From Fibrobacterota bacterium (lineage in GTDB: Bacteria; Fibrobacterota; Fibrobacteria; UBA11236), in the NCBI GenBank assembly GCA_947482115.1, contig CANKII010000009.1, forward strand, positions 1 to 64,000: a stretch of 64,000 nucleotides of DNA. Reading direction: 5' to 3'. Below, in pieces: positions 26,715 through 36,100 of this stretch; the stretch's first letter is position 1, and each line of letters begins with the position of its first letter. The translations under genes and the position numbers were made by a program. The notes under the pieces are model-generated. The model did not search any database. It was not told the DNA's origin and worked only from the letters and a program-made list of their open reading frames with translations.

Positions 26715-28070
26715 TTGAAGCTACTCCTTTTGTTGCCTACACCCGCTCCACAGTCTGGTCCCATGAAAAAGAAAACATCTTCGATTTATCTCTCCAATAA
26801 TGTTCCGAAGGAGAAAGACCATCTGAATTCCAGCCCTAAAGAATCGAGCCGCTTAAACCCAAGAAAAATTGTTCCAGTTGGGTATCTGCTGATTCTTCTT
26901 GTGGTATTTGCGGTCGGTGCATTTTTGGGTTCCAAAATTCTGCGAAGTACTTCTAACAATTCCAATATATGGGCCAATAAGGAAATGGTGGAATTGAAAT
27001 CGGGCCCTTGGGGACAGGTTGGATATTTTCCCATTACTCTTGTTGCACCGGAAGAACTGTTAAATCCACGGGAGACGGAAAACACGGCGGTGAAATGGAC
27101 CTTCCAGGGTTTTACTCCGGCTACCTTCTCGAAATTCCTGGAAGATCTGGGTTTGTCAAATGGCCAGCGCGAAGCCATGCTTCAATCCATGAACGTGTTT
27201 TCCAATGGTTTAATCGTTATCCCGCCACGTGACGTAGTACTTAATTTGCCGTCACATGCGCTTACGGGCATTTACCAAATTTTGAGTAAGTCTCAGCAAA
27301 ACCAGCTTCTGAATTGGACCATTTGGAAAAATGATTTCGACTCGTATAAAAATCTTGGAGTTTCAAATGAAGTCCTGTCCCTCTTCAAGAAATTTAGCGT
27401 GGAGGACGGAAATTTTTGGGTGTGTTATGCGATGCCGTATGTTCTCCAGGGCATTCCTGCGTATGAGGATAAGGTGGTCTTTCTCAAGGCGCTAAGCCAG
27501 CAAAAAACCATGCTGGTCAAGTTGCATGTTTCTCCCAACACCAACATTGAAGCTCTTTCAAAATACTGGGGAAAGGCATTCTGGAAGAGCAATGTGAGTT
27601 CCCTGCTGGAGGCCATGAAGCGATCACCGGATGGCGGGAATCTGGACATCATTGAATTGTTGCCGCCTTTTGCAACTTCGCTTCTCTACACATATCCTAT
27701 TCCACAGAACGGTTTGAACGGGCCGATCATCACCAAGAATTGTTCTTGGACAGCGTTCAATTTTTTCCGGGACATTCCCGATTCCGGCTTCTCGAACGAC
27801 AGTTATGTCTTGGCCAAATTAAAAACAGACTACTATCCCATTCAGTCTGATCCGCAATATGGCGATGTGGTCGTATTCCTTTCGCCTTCAGGCGCGGTGC
27901 TTCACGCCGCGACGTACATAGCCGAGGATATTGCCTATTCGAAGAATGGAAGCAATAATTTGCACCCGTGGGTGCTTTCAAAAATATCAGAACTGACGGA
28001 GGGTTTTTCCTATGGACTGGCCCCGGGACAACAGCTTAAAGTGCTGTATTTCCGGAACAAGTACTATTAG
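26715..28070 (+). CDS. Membrane-anchored protein with possible NlpC/P60-like (papain-like) C-terminal domain
   Basis: I do not recognise the family firmly. The 451-residue protein has one membrane helix at about residues 56-76 after a Lys/Ser-rich cytoplasmic lead, then a large extracytoplasmic part. Residues about 335-430 have the order expected of a papain-like hydrolase: a Cys in KNCSWTAFNFF, then YGDVVVFLSPSG, then a His in VLHAATYIAEDIAYSKNG. The start may be TTG at 26715 (AGGAG 7 bases ahead) or ATG at 26763. It stands alone between divergent and convergent neighbours, with direct repeats in its leader. Confidence 0.5.
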   Translation: MKLLLLLPTPAPQSGPMKKKTSSIYLSNNVPKEKDHLNSSPKESSRLNPRKIVPVGYLLILLVVFAVGAFLGSKILRSTSNNSNIWANKEMVELKSGPWGQVGYFPITLVAPEELLNPRETENTAVKWTFQGFTPATFSKFLEDLGLSNGQREAMLQSMNVFSNGLIVIPPRDVVLNLPSHALTGIYQILSKSQQNQLLNWTIWKNDFDSYKNLGVSNEVLSLFKKFSVEDGNFWVCYAMPYVLQGIPAYEDKVVFLKALSQQKTMLVKLHVSPNTNIEALSKYWGKAFWKSNVSSLLEAMKRSPDGGNLDIIELLPPFATSLLYTYPIPQNGLNGPIITKNCSWTAFNFFRDIPDSGFSNDSYVLAKLKTDYYPIQSDPQYGDVVVFLSPSGAVLHAATYIAEDIAYSKNGSNNLHPWVLSKISELTEGFSYGLAPGQQLKVLYFRNKYY

Positions 28071-28071
28071 G

Positions 28072-28410
28072 CTACTCCCCGTAAAAGCTCTGCCCAAGGA
28101 GTGGAGACTTGTTTGGAGGCAGATTCATAACAATTGGGTTTGAAAATCCTACCAAACTTGCTCGTTTGCCAATCGAATCAATTTCCGCTACTAAAACCGA
28201 ACAACAAATGGTTGGAAGTGCGTTGGCCCATCCACATCGGTGAACAAAAATCCTTTTACCTTGTAATTTTTCCATTGCGCATAAATCCCCGATTTCTTTA
28301 GTTGTAGTAATGGCATCTAAACAGTTGTCATCCAGCCAGCTATTCTGAAATGGTTGAGACGAATCCCGACGATGATGAACCACGACGTAAAGGTTTTTAG
28401 GTTCAGACAT
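28072..28410 (-). CDS. Hypothetical protein
   Basis: A 112-residue soluble protein that I do not recognise. It starts MSEPKNLYVVVHHRRDS, has two more His/Cys-containing stretches (RIFVHRCGWANALP and TICCSVLVAEID) and no membrane helix or signal. ATG at 28410 has CGGAG in front; the frame stays open further upstream into rph but that part is unlikely. It follows rph by 17 bases on the same strand and may be co-transcribed with it. Its stop lies 2 bases from the convergent gene end at 28070. Confidence 0.6.
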   Translation of the reverse strand: MSEPKNLYVVVHHRRDSSQPFQNSWLDDNCLDAITTTKEIGDLCAMEKLQGKRIFVHRCGWANALPTICCSVLVAEIDSIGKRASLVGFSNPIVMNLPPNKSPLLGQSFYGE

Positions 28411-28427
28411 TCTGGCACTCCGTAATT

Positions 28428-29165
28428 TTACGGCAATTGCATCCCAAGCAATCCCTGTTGCATCGTAATCAATTCCCTGCAACCCTTCTCTGCCAATCCC
28501 AGCATGGAGTCCAATTGCTTTCGTGAGAAAACAGATTCTTCACCCGTGCCCTGGATCTCGACAAAATCTCCGGTGTCCGTCATGACCACATTCATGTCCA
28601 CATCTGCTTCACTGTCTTCCGTATAGCACAGATCCAACAACGGCTCGCCATCCATCATTCCCACGCTGATTGCGGCCACGAAGTTTTTCAGGATTTGACC
28701 TGCGGGAAATGCTTGTGGCATGGTCGACTTCTGTTTTTGCAATGCGCGGGCCAAGGCCAGATAGCCGCCGACAATTGAAGCCGTTCGCGTGCCGCCATCG
28801 GCTTCAAGCACATCGCAGTCGATGATCAAATGCCGCTCGCCGAGATTTTGCAGATTGCAAACTCCGCGTAATGCTCGTCCAATCAAACGTTGGATTTCCT
28901 GCGTACGTCCGGATGCACCTGCGCGTTCGCGCTTCACCCGTTGTCCCGTGCTGCGCGGTAGTAAACTGTATTCTGCAGTCACCCAACCTTTGCCTTTGCC
29001 CTTGAGCCAGCGGGGAATATCCTCGTCCAGACTGGCGCAGCAGAGAATTCGCGTGCGGCCGATCTCTACGAAAAACGAAGCTTCGGCCGAAGCCACGAAA
29101 TCTTCAGTGACTTTGATGGAGCGCAATTGATCGAAGGCCCTTCCGTCGTTACGGGCAATGGTCAT
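28428..29165 (-). CDS. rph: Ribonuclease PH
   Basis: A 245-residue phosphorolytic 3'-exonuclease that trims tRNA 3' ends, acting as a hexamer. The N-terminal RNDGRAFDQLRSIKV corresponds to the family's RxDGRxxxxLRP start, and the phosphate-binding block ADGGTRTASIVGGYLALA and the ERAGASGRTQEIQRLIGRALR segment are present. The C-terminal EVQGTGEE-like block is IQGTGEESVFSRKQLDSML. Length is normal. It starts 13 bases after pheA on the minus strand. Confidence 0.95.
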   Translation of the reverse strand: MTIARNDGRAFDQLRSIKVTEDFVASAEASFFVEIGRTRILCCASLDEDIPRWLKGKGKGWVTAEYSLLPRSTGQRVKRERAGASGRTQEIQRLIGRALRGVCNLQNLGERHLIIDCDVLEADGGTRTASIVGGYLALARALQKQKSTMPQAFPAGQILKNFVAAISVGMMDGEPLLDLCYTEDSEADVDMNVVMTDTGDFVEIQGTGEESVFSRKQLDSMLGLAEKGCRELITMQQGLLGMQLP

Positions 29166-29178
29166 GATAAAATTCCTT

Positions 29179-30048
29179 TCAAGGTTTTTTGCGCGGTAAT
29201 GCCGCGCGTGGATAACTTCCGAGTATTCTCAAATCGATGCTTACGTTCTTTAATTCACGCAAAGCCTGTTTGATACTTGTATTTCCGGTTGCTGAGCTTG
29301 TCGAAGCACCGGCGAGGTCGAGATAAAAGCGGTATTCAAACGGAGACGCAGGATTAGGACGCGATTCGATTTTATTCAAGTCGATTTTGTGGGCCGCAAA
29401 AATACCCAAGATGCGGAATAAAGATCCTGCTTCGTTTTTTGCTCCAAACGCAATGCTGGTTTTATTGGCTTTTTTATTCGCCGTGGTCGCAGAACGTGAA
29501 ATCGCGAGAAACCGAGTGAAGTTCATGGTTTCATTTTGCGCAGCGCGTTTAAGGACTTTGAGTCCATAAAGTTTTCCCGCATACTCGCTGGCGAAAGCTG
29601 CGACACCCGCAGGCTTTTCTTTTGCGATATCGCGAGCGGCTCCCGCGGTGTCGAACCATACTACGGGTTTAATCTTGCGATGTTCGACGAAGAACCGGCT
29701 GCATTGCGCCAACGCCTGCGGATGCGAACGCACTTCACGAACATCTTTGAATGGAGTGGAAGGAAGCACAAGTAAGGCGTGCTCCACTTTTAAATAAGCT
29801 TCGCCTACGATATGCAATTTGTGCTGAAGCAGCAAATCGTAATTCTGATGAATGCTTCCCGCCAAAGAGTTTTCGATGGGGATCATTCCTCGGTCGACTT
29901 TACCTTTGTCCACTGCTTCGAAAACATCTTCAAAGGTTTCGAATGGAACGGTCTTGCACTTTGCCCCGAACAATTGGCGGCTGGCCAATTCGCTGTAGGC
30001 ACCCGGCACTCCCTGGAATCCGATTTTCATGGTGTTAATTGTAGTCAC
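29179..30048 (-). CDS. pheA: Prephenate dehydratase
   Basis: A 289-residue monofunctional enzyme converting prephenate to phenylpyruvate in phenylalanine synthesis. The catalytic part (about residues 7-190) begins IGFQGVPGAYSELASRQLFG and includes RGMIPIENSLAGSI and the active-site Thr/Arg-containing NFTRFLAIS. An ACT domain follows (about 200-280) with the Phe-binding motif GSLFRILGIF and the ESRPNPASPFEY segment. Within the ACT domain GASTSSATG is read through a family B repeat at 29285. The GTG start overlaps the nlpC stop (GTGA); ATG at 30030 is the alternative. Confidence 0.93.
   Translation of the reverse strand: MTTINTMKIGFQGVPGAYSELASRQLFGAKCKTVPFETFEDVFEAVDKGKVDRGMIPIENSLAGSIHQNYDLLLQHKLHIVGEAYLKVEHALLVLPSTPFKDVREVRSHPQALAQCSRFFVEHRKIKPVVWFDTAGAARDIAKEKPAGVAAFASEYAGKLYGLKVLKRAAQNETMNFTRFLAISRSATTANKKANKTSIAFGAKNEAGSLFRILGIFAAHKIDLNKIESRPNPASPFEYRFYLDLAGASTSSATGNTSIKQALRELKNVSIDLRILGSYPRAALPRKKP
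29285..29312. repeat. Family B element inside pheA
   Basis: On the plus strand the core is CTGAGCTTGTCGAAG, framed by CCGG ends that pair with each other. Similar cores lie at 43576, 44724 and 60325. Here it is in frame within the ACT domain of prephenate dehydratase and adds a Ser/Thr/Ala stretch. Confidence 0.7.
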
Positions 30049-30578
30049 TGCGTCACCCGCTTCGCGCCTGCAAAATGCGCCGCGAAGTACGGGGCGTCGA
30101 GACGGGTGTAATTGACGCCCACGCCGCTTTGGGAATGGATGAAATAGCCGTTGCCCATGTAAATGCCCGTATGCTCGATGAACAACATGCCCTTGAAGAA
30201 GATGATGTCATCGGGTTTGAGATCGCTTTTCAACACTTCGCGTCCGAAATTAGACATGGCGGAGGCATTGTGCGGCAGCTGAATGCCCATGGCTTCGTTG
30301 AATACCTGACGCACGAATCCCGAACAATCCATGCCATCGCGGGTTTGACCTCCGAAGAGATAGGATACGCCCAGATAGGACTCGGCCACTTTTTTCAACT
30401 TGGATGGCGAGTCCGCAACAGCGGCGGGACTTGTGGTCGAATAGTTTTGTCCGGCGGAGGAAATCCAGTCTCCGGCATCGCGGGAGTAATAAGGCCGCGG
30501 ACCTGTCGGAGCGCAGGAAAGAAACAGTATGGGAATGTATGGGATAATTAGGCGCACAGCCATGTAGGAGCGAATCAT
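30045..30578 (-). CDS. NlpC/P60 family lipoprotein (peptidoglycan endopeptidase)
   Basis: A 177-residue secreted hydrolase that cleaves cell-wall peptides. A lipoprotein-type signal ends at ILFLSC. The NlpC/P60 domain (about residues 62-175) has catalytic Cys in GMDCSGFVRQVF, His in FIEHTGIYMGNGYFIHSQSG and the usual Gly-Asp-Ile block (DIIFFKG). The start ATG at 30578 lies inside a family A palindrome, which also supplies a GAGG ribosome-site-like sequence 7 bases ahead; ATG at 30563 is an alternative. The gene lies between gatA and pheA on the minus strand and overlaps pheA. Confidence 0.9.
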   Translation of the reverse strand: MIRSYMAVRLIIPYIPILFLSCAPTGPRPYYSRDAGDWISSAGQNYSTTSPAAVADSPSKLKKVAESYLGVSYLFGGQTRDGMDCSGFVRQVFNEAMGIQLPHNASAMSNFGREVLKSDLKPDDIIFFKGMLFIEHTGIYMGNGYFIHSQSGVGVNYTRLDAPYFAAHFAGAKRVTQ

Positions 30579-30594
30579 TATTCGCCTCTACATG
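30561..30594. repeat. Family A palindrome at the gatA/nlpC junction
   Basis: Outer arms CATGTAGG and CCTCTACATG-type ends pair, with one G-T pair and one mismatch, and inner arms GCGAAT/ATTCGC flank a four-base loop. On the minus strand the loop region reads AATAATGATT, as in the copy at 42809. The element contains both the gatA stop codon (TAG) and the nlpC start codon. Confidence 0.85.
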
Positions 30595-32009
30595 GCCACC
30601 AATTTTTCCACGCCCGCAGAAATCTGAAACAATTCCGTTTCCTCAAAAGGACGTCCAATCAACTGCAAACCCGCAGGAAGTCCGCCGGCTTTACCCACCG
30701 GCAAGGAGAGACCCGGCAATCCCGCAAGGTTCACTGCCACGGTATAAATGTCCTGCAAGTACATGGCCATTGGGTCCTGAAAAACCTCGCCTACTTTGGA
30801 AGGCGGCGCAGGCAAAGTGGGCATGGCAACGACATCGCATAGTGTAAAGGCTTTGGCATAATCATCGGTGATGACACGCCGCACTTTTTGCGCCTGCATA
30901 TAATAGGCGTCATAAAACCCGGAGGACAACACGTAAGTTCCGAGGAGAATGCGTTTCTTCACTTCAGGACCAAAACCTTCCGAACGCGTTTTCGCATAGA
31001 GCTCATAAAGGTTTTTTGGAGCGGGTGTGCGAATGGTATAACGCACACCATCGTAACGCGCAAGATTGGCGGAAGCTTCCGCCGTGGCGATGACATAATA
31101 TGTAGCCACCGCATATTTCAAACTGGGCAGAGTGACTTCAACAATTTTCGCACCTTCGCGTTCACAGGCCGCCAAGGCGGCACGCACCGTAGCTTCCACT
31201 TCCTTGTCCAAACCTTCGCCGAAACATTCTTTCGGAATCCCGATGGTTTTCCCCTTCAAACCTTCGCCGATTTTGGCCGTGAAGTCCGGCACTACCTGGG
31301 TTGAGGAAGTGTTATCGCGCAGGTCATGTCCGCAGAGAGTGTTGAGCAACAACGCGGAGTCTTCCACGGTGCGGGCGAAGGGACCGATTTGATCGAGCGA
31401 CGAAGCGTAAGCCACGAGTCCGTAACGCGAGACGCGACCATAGGTGGGTTTCATGCCTACGATGCCGCAACAGGCGGCGGGCTGGCGAATGGATCCGCCC
31501 GTATCGGAACCCAGCGACAACGGAACCGTTCCCGAAGCGACAGCCACAGCGGAACCACCGGAAGAACCACCGGGAATAATAGTGGGATCGATGGGATTAA
31601 TGGGTGCGCCAAAGGCGCTGGTCTCAGAGGTGGAACCCATGGCGAATTCGTCGAGATTGGTTTTGCCAACGGGAATGGCTCCGGCGGCGATAAGACGTTC
31701 CACAACGGCGGCATCATAAGGCGACTCAAAGTTTTCCAGAATGCGCGAAGCACAAGTGGTTTTCCCGGAGGAGATGACGATGTTGTCCTTGACGGCAATG
31801 GGTGTGCCCGCTAAAGGCCCAAGTTTTTCACCGGCATTGCGGCGTTTGTCGAGATCGCGTGCTTTTTCCAAAGCATATTCGGGAAGGATCGAGAGATAGG
31901 CTTTAAGGTGCTGTGCCGCACCGATGCGATCCAAAGCGGATTGAACCAGCGACTCCGAACTTATTTCGCCGCTCTGAACCTTCGATATTTGTTGCTTAAG
32001 AGTTGTCAT
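30588..32009 (-). CDS. gatA: Aspartyl/glutamyl-tRNA(Asn/Gln) amidotransferase subunit A
   Basis: A 473-residue amidase of the GatCAB complex, which converts misacylated Glu-tRNA(Gln) or Asp-tRNA(Asn). The Ser-cisSer-Lys triad region is complete: Lys in GTPIAVKDNI, PGGSSGGSAVAVA with the cis-Ser, and GSDTGGSIRQPAA with the nucleophile. The start is ATG at 32009, overlapping the upstream stop (TAATG); a longer frame to 32066 would lie inside that gene. GatB and GatC are not in the window. The stop codon is formed by the family A palindrome, which has slightly altered the C-terminus (KLVAM). Confidence 0.93.
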   Translation of the reverse strand: MTTLKQQISKVQSGEISSESLVQSALDRIGAAQHLKAYLSILPEYALEKARDLDKRRNAGEKLGPLAGTPIAVKDNIVISSGKTTCASRILENFESPYDAAVVERLIAAGAIPVGKTNLDEFAMGSTSETSAFGAPINPIDPTIIPGGSSGGSAVAVASGTVPLSLGSDTGGSIRQPAACCGIVGMKPTYGRVSRYGLVAYASSLDQIGPFARTVEDSALLLNTLCGHDLRDNTSSTQVVPDFTAKIGEGLKGKTIGIPKECFGEGLDKEVEATVRAALAACEREGAKIVEVTLPSLKYAVATYYVIATAEASANLARYDGVRYTIRTPAPKNLYELYAKTRSEGFGPEVKKRILLGTYVLSSGFYDAYYMQAQKVRRVITDDYAKAFTLCDVVAMPTLPAPPSKVGEVFQDPMAMYLQDIYTVAVNLAGLPGLSLPVGKAGGLPAGLQLIGRPFEETELFQISAGVEKLVAM

Positions 32010-32320
32010 TAATTCTTCCACCATTTCATGATGTAAAACGAAATACCCATGCCTAGCAAACTGCAAACGTTGAATTTGAAGCCAAGGCCCAGTCGAAACT
32101 TGAACATGTAAAGATCCACGGCCCAGCCGTTCTGGCCAAAACCCAAATCCAGATCAAAAGACTTGACGAAGAAATTGCGGATGGGATTGTCGAAACTGCC
32201 GCCGCTCATCACACCGAGTTTGCCGAAAATGTATCCGAACGACTCGCCGAGAATTCCACCCGCGATGAGCCCGAGAACCATCCAGAAGATCACCCATCCT
32301 AATTTATTAGTCCGCTCCAT
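32009..32320 (-). CDS. DUF4321 membrane protein
   Basis: A 103-residue protein with two predicted helices at about residues 8-30 and 80-98. The pattern (an N-terminal LGLIAGGILGESFGYIFG, then a middle ending in LGLGFKFNVCSLLGMGISFY) fits DUF4321, whose members are small membrane proteins of unknown function. It is coupled to gatA by a one-base overlap. The start ATG at 32320 is preceded by AAAGGAACGG. Confidence 0.75.
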   Translation of the reverse strand: MERTNKLGWVIFWMVLGLIAGGILGESFGYIFGKLGVMSGGSFDNPIRNFFVKSFDLDLGFGQNGWAVDLYMFKFRLGLGFKFNVCSLLGMGISFYIMKWWKN

Positions 32321-32391
32321 GAAATTTCCGTTCCTTTAAGCTTCCCGTGCGCTCCAGCGGTGGAAAAGATAGATCGGGAACGGGTCCGGCT

Positions 32392-33144
32392 TCAGGCTTC
32401 TTCGTCGGTGTCATAATCAGAATAGCTCACCTTCTCCAGACATAAACCCTGCGGGGGAGCCCAGGTGCGCTGGCCTTGGAAACGGCCTTCCAGAATCTCC
32501 CGCATAAAACCTGCCTTGCGTTTGCCCCGAGCCACATCGTATGCTGCACCAATTAGGGAACGCACCATACGGTGGAGAAACCGATCGCCTTCCACGCGGA
32601 TGTGGAGAAACTTTCCGCTGCGTTCAATATCTGCGCGAATCAAACGGCACCGGGTGTGTTTTCCATCCTCCCGTGGCACGGAAAAATTTACAAAGTCATG
32701 TTCTCCGAGGACGCTTTGCAGCTCGCTCCGGAGCAATTCCAAATCCATCGGAACACCGGGATGCCAGCTCCAATCGCGCAAAAGCACCACCGGCCGCAGG
32801 GCGATGCGGTACAGATAGCGGCGGGAGAGGGCACTGTACCGCGCATGAAAATCCGGCGGACATGCCTCCAGTTTTCGCACTTGAATATGCGGACCTGTCA
32901 GGGCATTCAACGAATGTGTCAGCCGCCGCAAATCGAGCGGGCTTTCCACGTCGAAATGAGCCACTTGTCCAACGGCATGAACCCCTGTATCCGTGCGGCC
33001 CGCGCCTGTAATATGCACCGGATGCCGCAAGGCCGTGGCCAGGGCTTGTTCCAATTTGCCCTGCACGGATCCTGCGTTTTCCTGTATTTGCCATCCTGCA
33101 AAGGGCGCGCCGAAATATTCCACGGCAAAACGGTATCGGGCCAT
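32392..33144 (-). CDS. truA: tRNA pseudouridine synthase A
   Basis: A 250-residue enzyme that makes pseudouridine at positions 38-40 of tRNA. The N-terminal YRFAVEYFGAPFAGWQIQEN and catalytic Asp in GAGRTDTGVHAVGQVAHF are intact, as is the RFLHRMVRSLIG block near the end. Length is normal. It is divergent from the large gene at 33188 with only 43 bases between starts. Confidence 0.95.
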   Translation of the reverse strand: MARYRFAVEYFGAPFAGWQIQENAGSVQGKLEQALATALRHPVHITGAGRTDTGVHAVGQVAHFDVESPLDLRRLTHSLNALTGPHIQVRKLEACPPDFHARYSALSRRYLYRIALRPVVLLRDWSWHPGVPMDLELLRSELQSVLGEHDFVNFSVPREDGKHTRCRLIRADIERSGKFLHIRVEGDRFLHRMVRSLIGAAYDVARGKRKAGFMREILEGRFQGQRTWAPPQGLCLEKVSYSDYDTDEEA

Positions 33145-33187
33145 GCCGGAAATATGTTAAAACGTTGTACCTTATCCCTCCAATTCC

Positions 33188-36100
33188 ATGATCTTACCGG
33201 TAAAGCATCCCACCCGCGTCGCAGGCGCTTTTTCCGGTTTCGCCGCAGGCGTTTTGACGGTCTTGGCGCTTTCCCTTTTTTGCGGCCTCGCATCCGCCGC
33301 CCTTCCTCGCCCCCTTTTCAAAACTGGGGCCAGCCCTTCAAACCCGGACACGCTGGAAGTCTTTGTCCTGTACGTGCAGTTTCTGTCCGAAGGGGATGCC
33401 AATAACGAAGCCACCACCACGGGGCAGGGTACCTTCGGTTCGGACAAGGACAATTCCTACAAGTTGGACCCCAACGGAATCACCATCCGTTCTTCGAGAT
33501 ACTATCTGGAAAAACATTTCGAATTTGCGCGCAACTATTTCGACAAGGTTTCGGGTGGTCGCGTTGTCATTGTGCCGCGCCTTTTTCCCCAGCCGAATCC
33601 AGTCAGCGGTATTATTACTCCGATAACGCTGGCTCATCATATGAAGGCCTATAATCCGGCCATTGAAGCCAAACCGCAAAAACAAAAAATCGCCGACTTT
33701 GAGGCTCAACATGCCCAGGCCATCATGACCTTCGTCAGTGAAACGGCGGAAAAATTCAATGCAATAGCGGATTCTTCAGCCAATCCCTTTTGGGTCGCAT
33801 TTTCCGAAGCAAAGCAGAATCCTTCCTTGCACCATTACCGTGCTTTCATGCTTTTTCATGCAGGGCACTCCCGCTTAATTGATGGTGGCACTCTGGGACC
33901 TGCGGGGGCCAACACGCCCAATGACTTTACGGATTTTTTCATCGACAAACCCGACTTCAAAATTCTGGACTCGGCCACGGACAACAATCTTCATAGCGGG
34001 CACCTTGTTCCCACGCGCCAAAAAGATTCCCTGGGAGCCTTTGTGCATACGGGCCGGAGCCCCGGAGATACAACCCGTGTCACCCAGTTCATGATGCTTT
34101 CCGAAGCCGCCAGTCAGGACAAGGCGAATTGGGGCATCAACGGGATTCTGGTGAATCAGCTTGCGCGGCAAATGGGTATGCCCGATCTTTTTGATGTGGT
34201 GCAGGGCATTTCCCAGCTCGGATTTTTCGACGTCATGGACTTTGCCGGATATAATGCCTTGAGCGGATTCCTCCCTGTTTTTCCTTCGGCGTGGACGCGC
34301 GCATTCATGGGCTGGGATGATCCGGTGGAGGTTCCGCGTGGAAGCGGGGATTCCACCGAGACCTTGCTTTATGCAGCCGATCAACCGGGGACAAGTCATA
34401 CACGCACGGTGAAAATTCCTCTCAACGAACGCGAATATTTGCTGGTGGAAAACCGCCAGCGCGCGGCGCGGGACAGCACGGTGACGGTGTACTTCTCAAA
34501 GAATTTGCAGCCGACGGATTACGACTTCAAAAAATCCGACTCGGTGGTCATTCCTTATTCCTTCCTCGACTCCGTATTTCTGGATTCCCTGTGCACGGAT
34601 GGTTCGCAATGCCATCACAAGGTGGTTAATGCAAAGCGGCCTTTGGGTGTGATCACCGGCGCCAGTCATTACGACATCGGTTTGCCCGGCAGTGGTTTAC
34701 TTGTGTGGCATGTGAATGAATGGTTCATCGAACAATTCCTGAAGAACGGCATTGTGAACGCCTATCTCGGCGACACCTTGCGCAGTCAATACAAGGGGCT
34801 TGAGTTGGTGGAGGCCGACGGCATTCCCAGCGTAGGCAAACAGTTCACGGATCCGCTGGGTCAGCCTTCGTTTGATTACGGCACCGCCGAAGACATGCTT
34901 CCGCATATTTTCCGCCGCCGGAAAAATCCCCCCAAGGATACCAGTTGGGTGCAACCCGAAACGCTTTCGGTGATCGGGTCCTATGGTTTTGCCAACACCA
35001 ATTCGTGGAATGACGGGCGAACACATATCAAACTCGAAGGCCGGCTTCCGGCGCAGCCGCTTTTTTCGAAAAACATCGGCAGCTTCACGGGGGATTCGGT
35101 GTTCACCTTCCGCGACTCCGCTCTGGCCTTGCGCGTGTGGTGGCCTAATGACAGCACGGTACGGCGTCCGAAGGGATCCGTCTGGCCGATACGCACGGCT
35201 CCTTCCGGAAATCCGCAGGCGGTGAATATTTTGCGCACAGCGAATGGCAGCGGGCCTTTTATCATCAGTGCGGCGGATTCAGGAATGTTGCAAACCTATA
35301 CCTCCGCCGGAAAGCTGGCGCTGGCCGCTCGCGACACGCTTCGCAATTCCGCGCATTATGACAGCGTCAATTCTTTGTTGTCCACCGGAAATACGCGACC
35401 GGAAAATGCTACTGCCGTGAACTCCATCGCCAATCCGGCGGGTGTTCCCATCGGAGCCTGTGTAGCGAAGGATTCGGTGCTGGCTGTTTTGACGAAGAAT
35501 TCATTGCGGCTGATTCATCCCAATTCGGATTCCCTGAATGGAGTCGCTCGTTCGGGTGGCAAGGTGGATTCGATTGCCTTGCGTGGAATGGTGGGCCCGC
35601 TGGCTTGGGGTTCCAAGGTTTTTGTGGTGGACAGCCAAAGTGTTTTGCGTGGATATGATTTGCATGGCGTGCGCACGGACAGCGTGGCTCTGCCTGCTCA
35701 GTCCTATCACTCCATGGCGGGGTTGTTGTTTGGAGCCGTCAAGGATTCACAAATCGTGGTGACGGGAAAATCAGGCGCAGCCATTCGTGTGGACCTTACG
35801 GCGCATCTGGCGATCAATATGAATCCGGTGTGGACGAGCTTGAAAGACTCCATCCCTGCGAAAGAATTTTTCACCGTGGTCACGTCGGACTTTGATCGCG
35901 ATGGACAGGAAGATGTGTTTCTGTTGGGATCCCGTGGGGACGCCCAGTTGATGCGCGCCGACAATGGAAAAGCATTCACCGGTTATCCGCAGAAGTTTCC
36001 GCGCAGCGTAAGATTTTTGCAGGACACCATTCTGGTCACGACCGAAGACCACTCTTCTCCGGCGCTTGCCGATCTCAACGGCGACGGTCATCCCGATATT

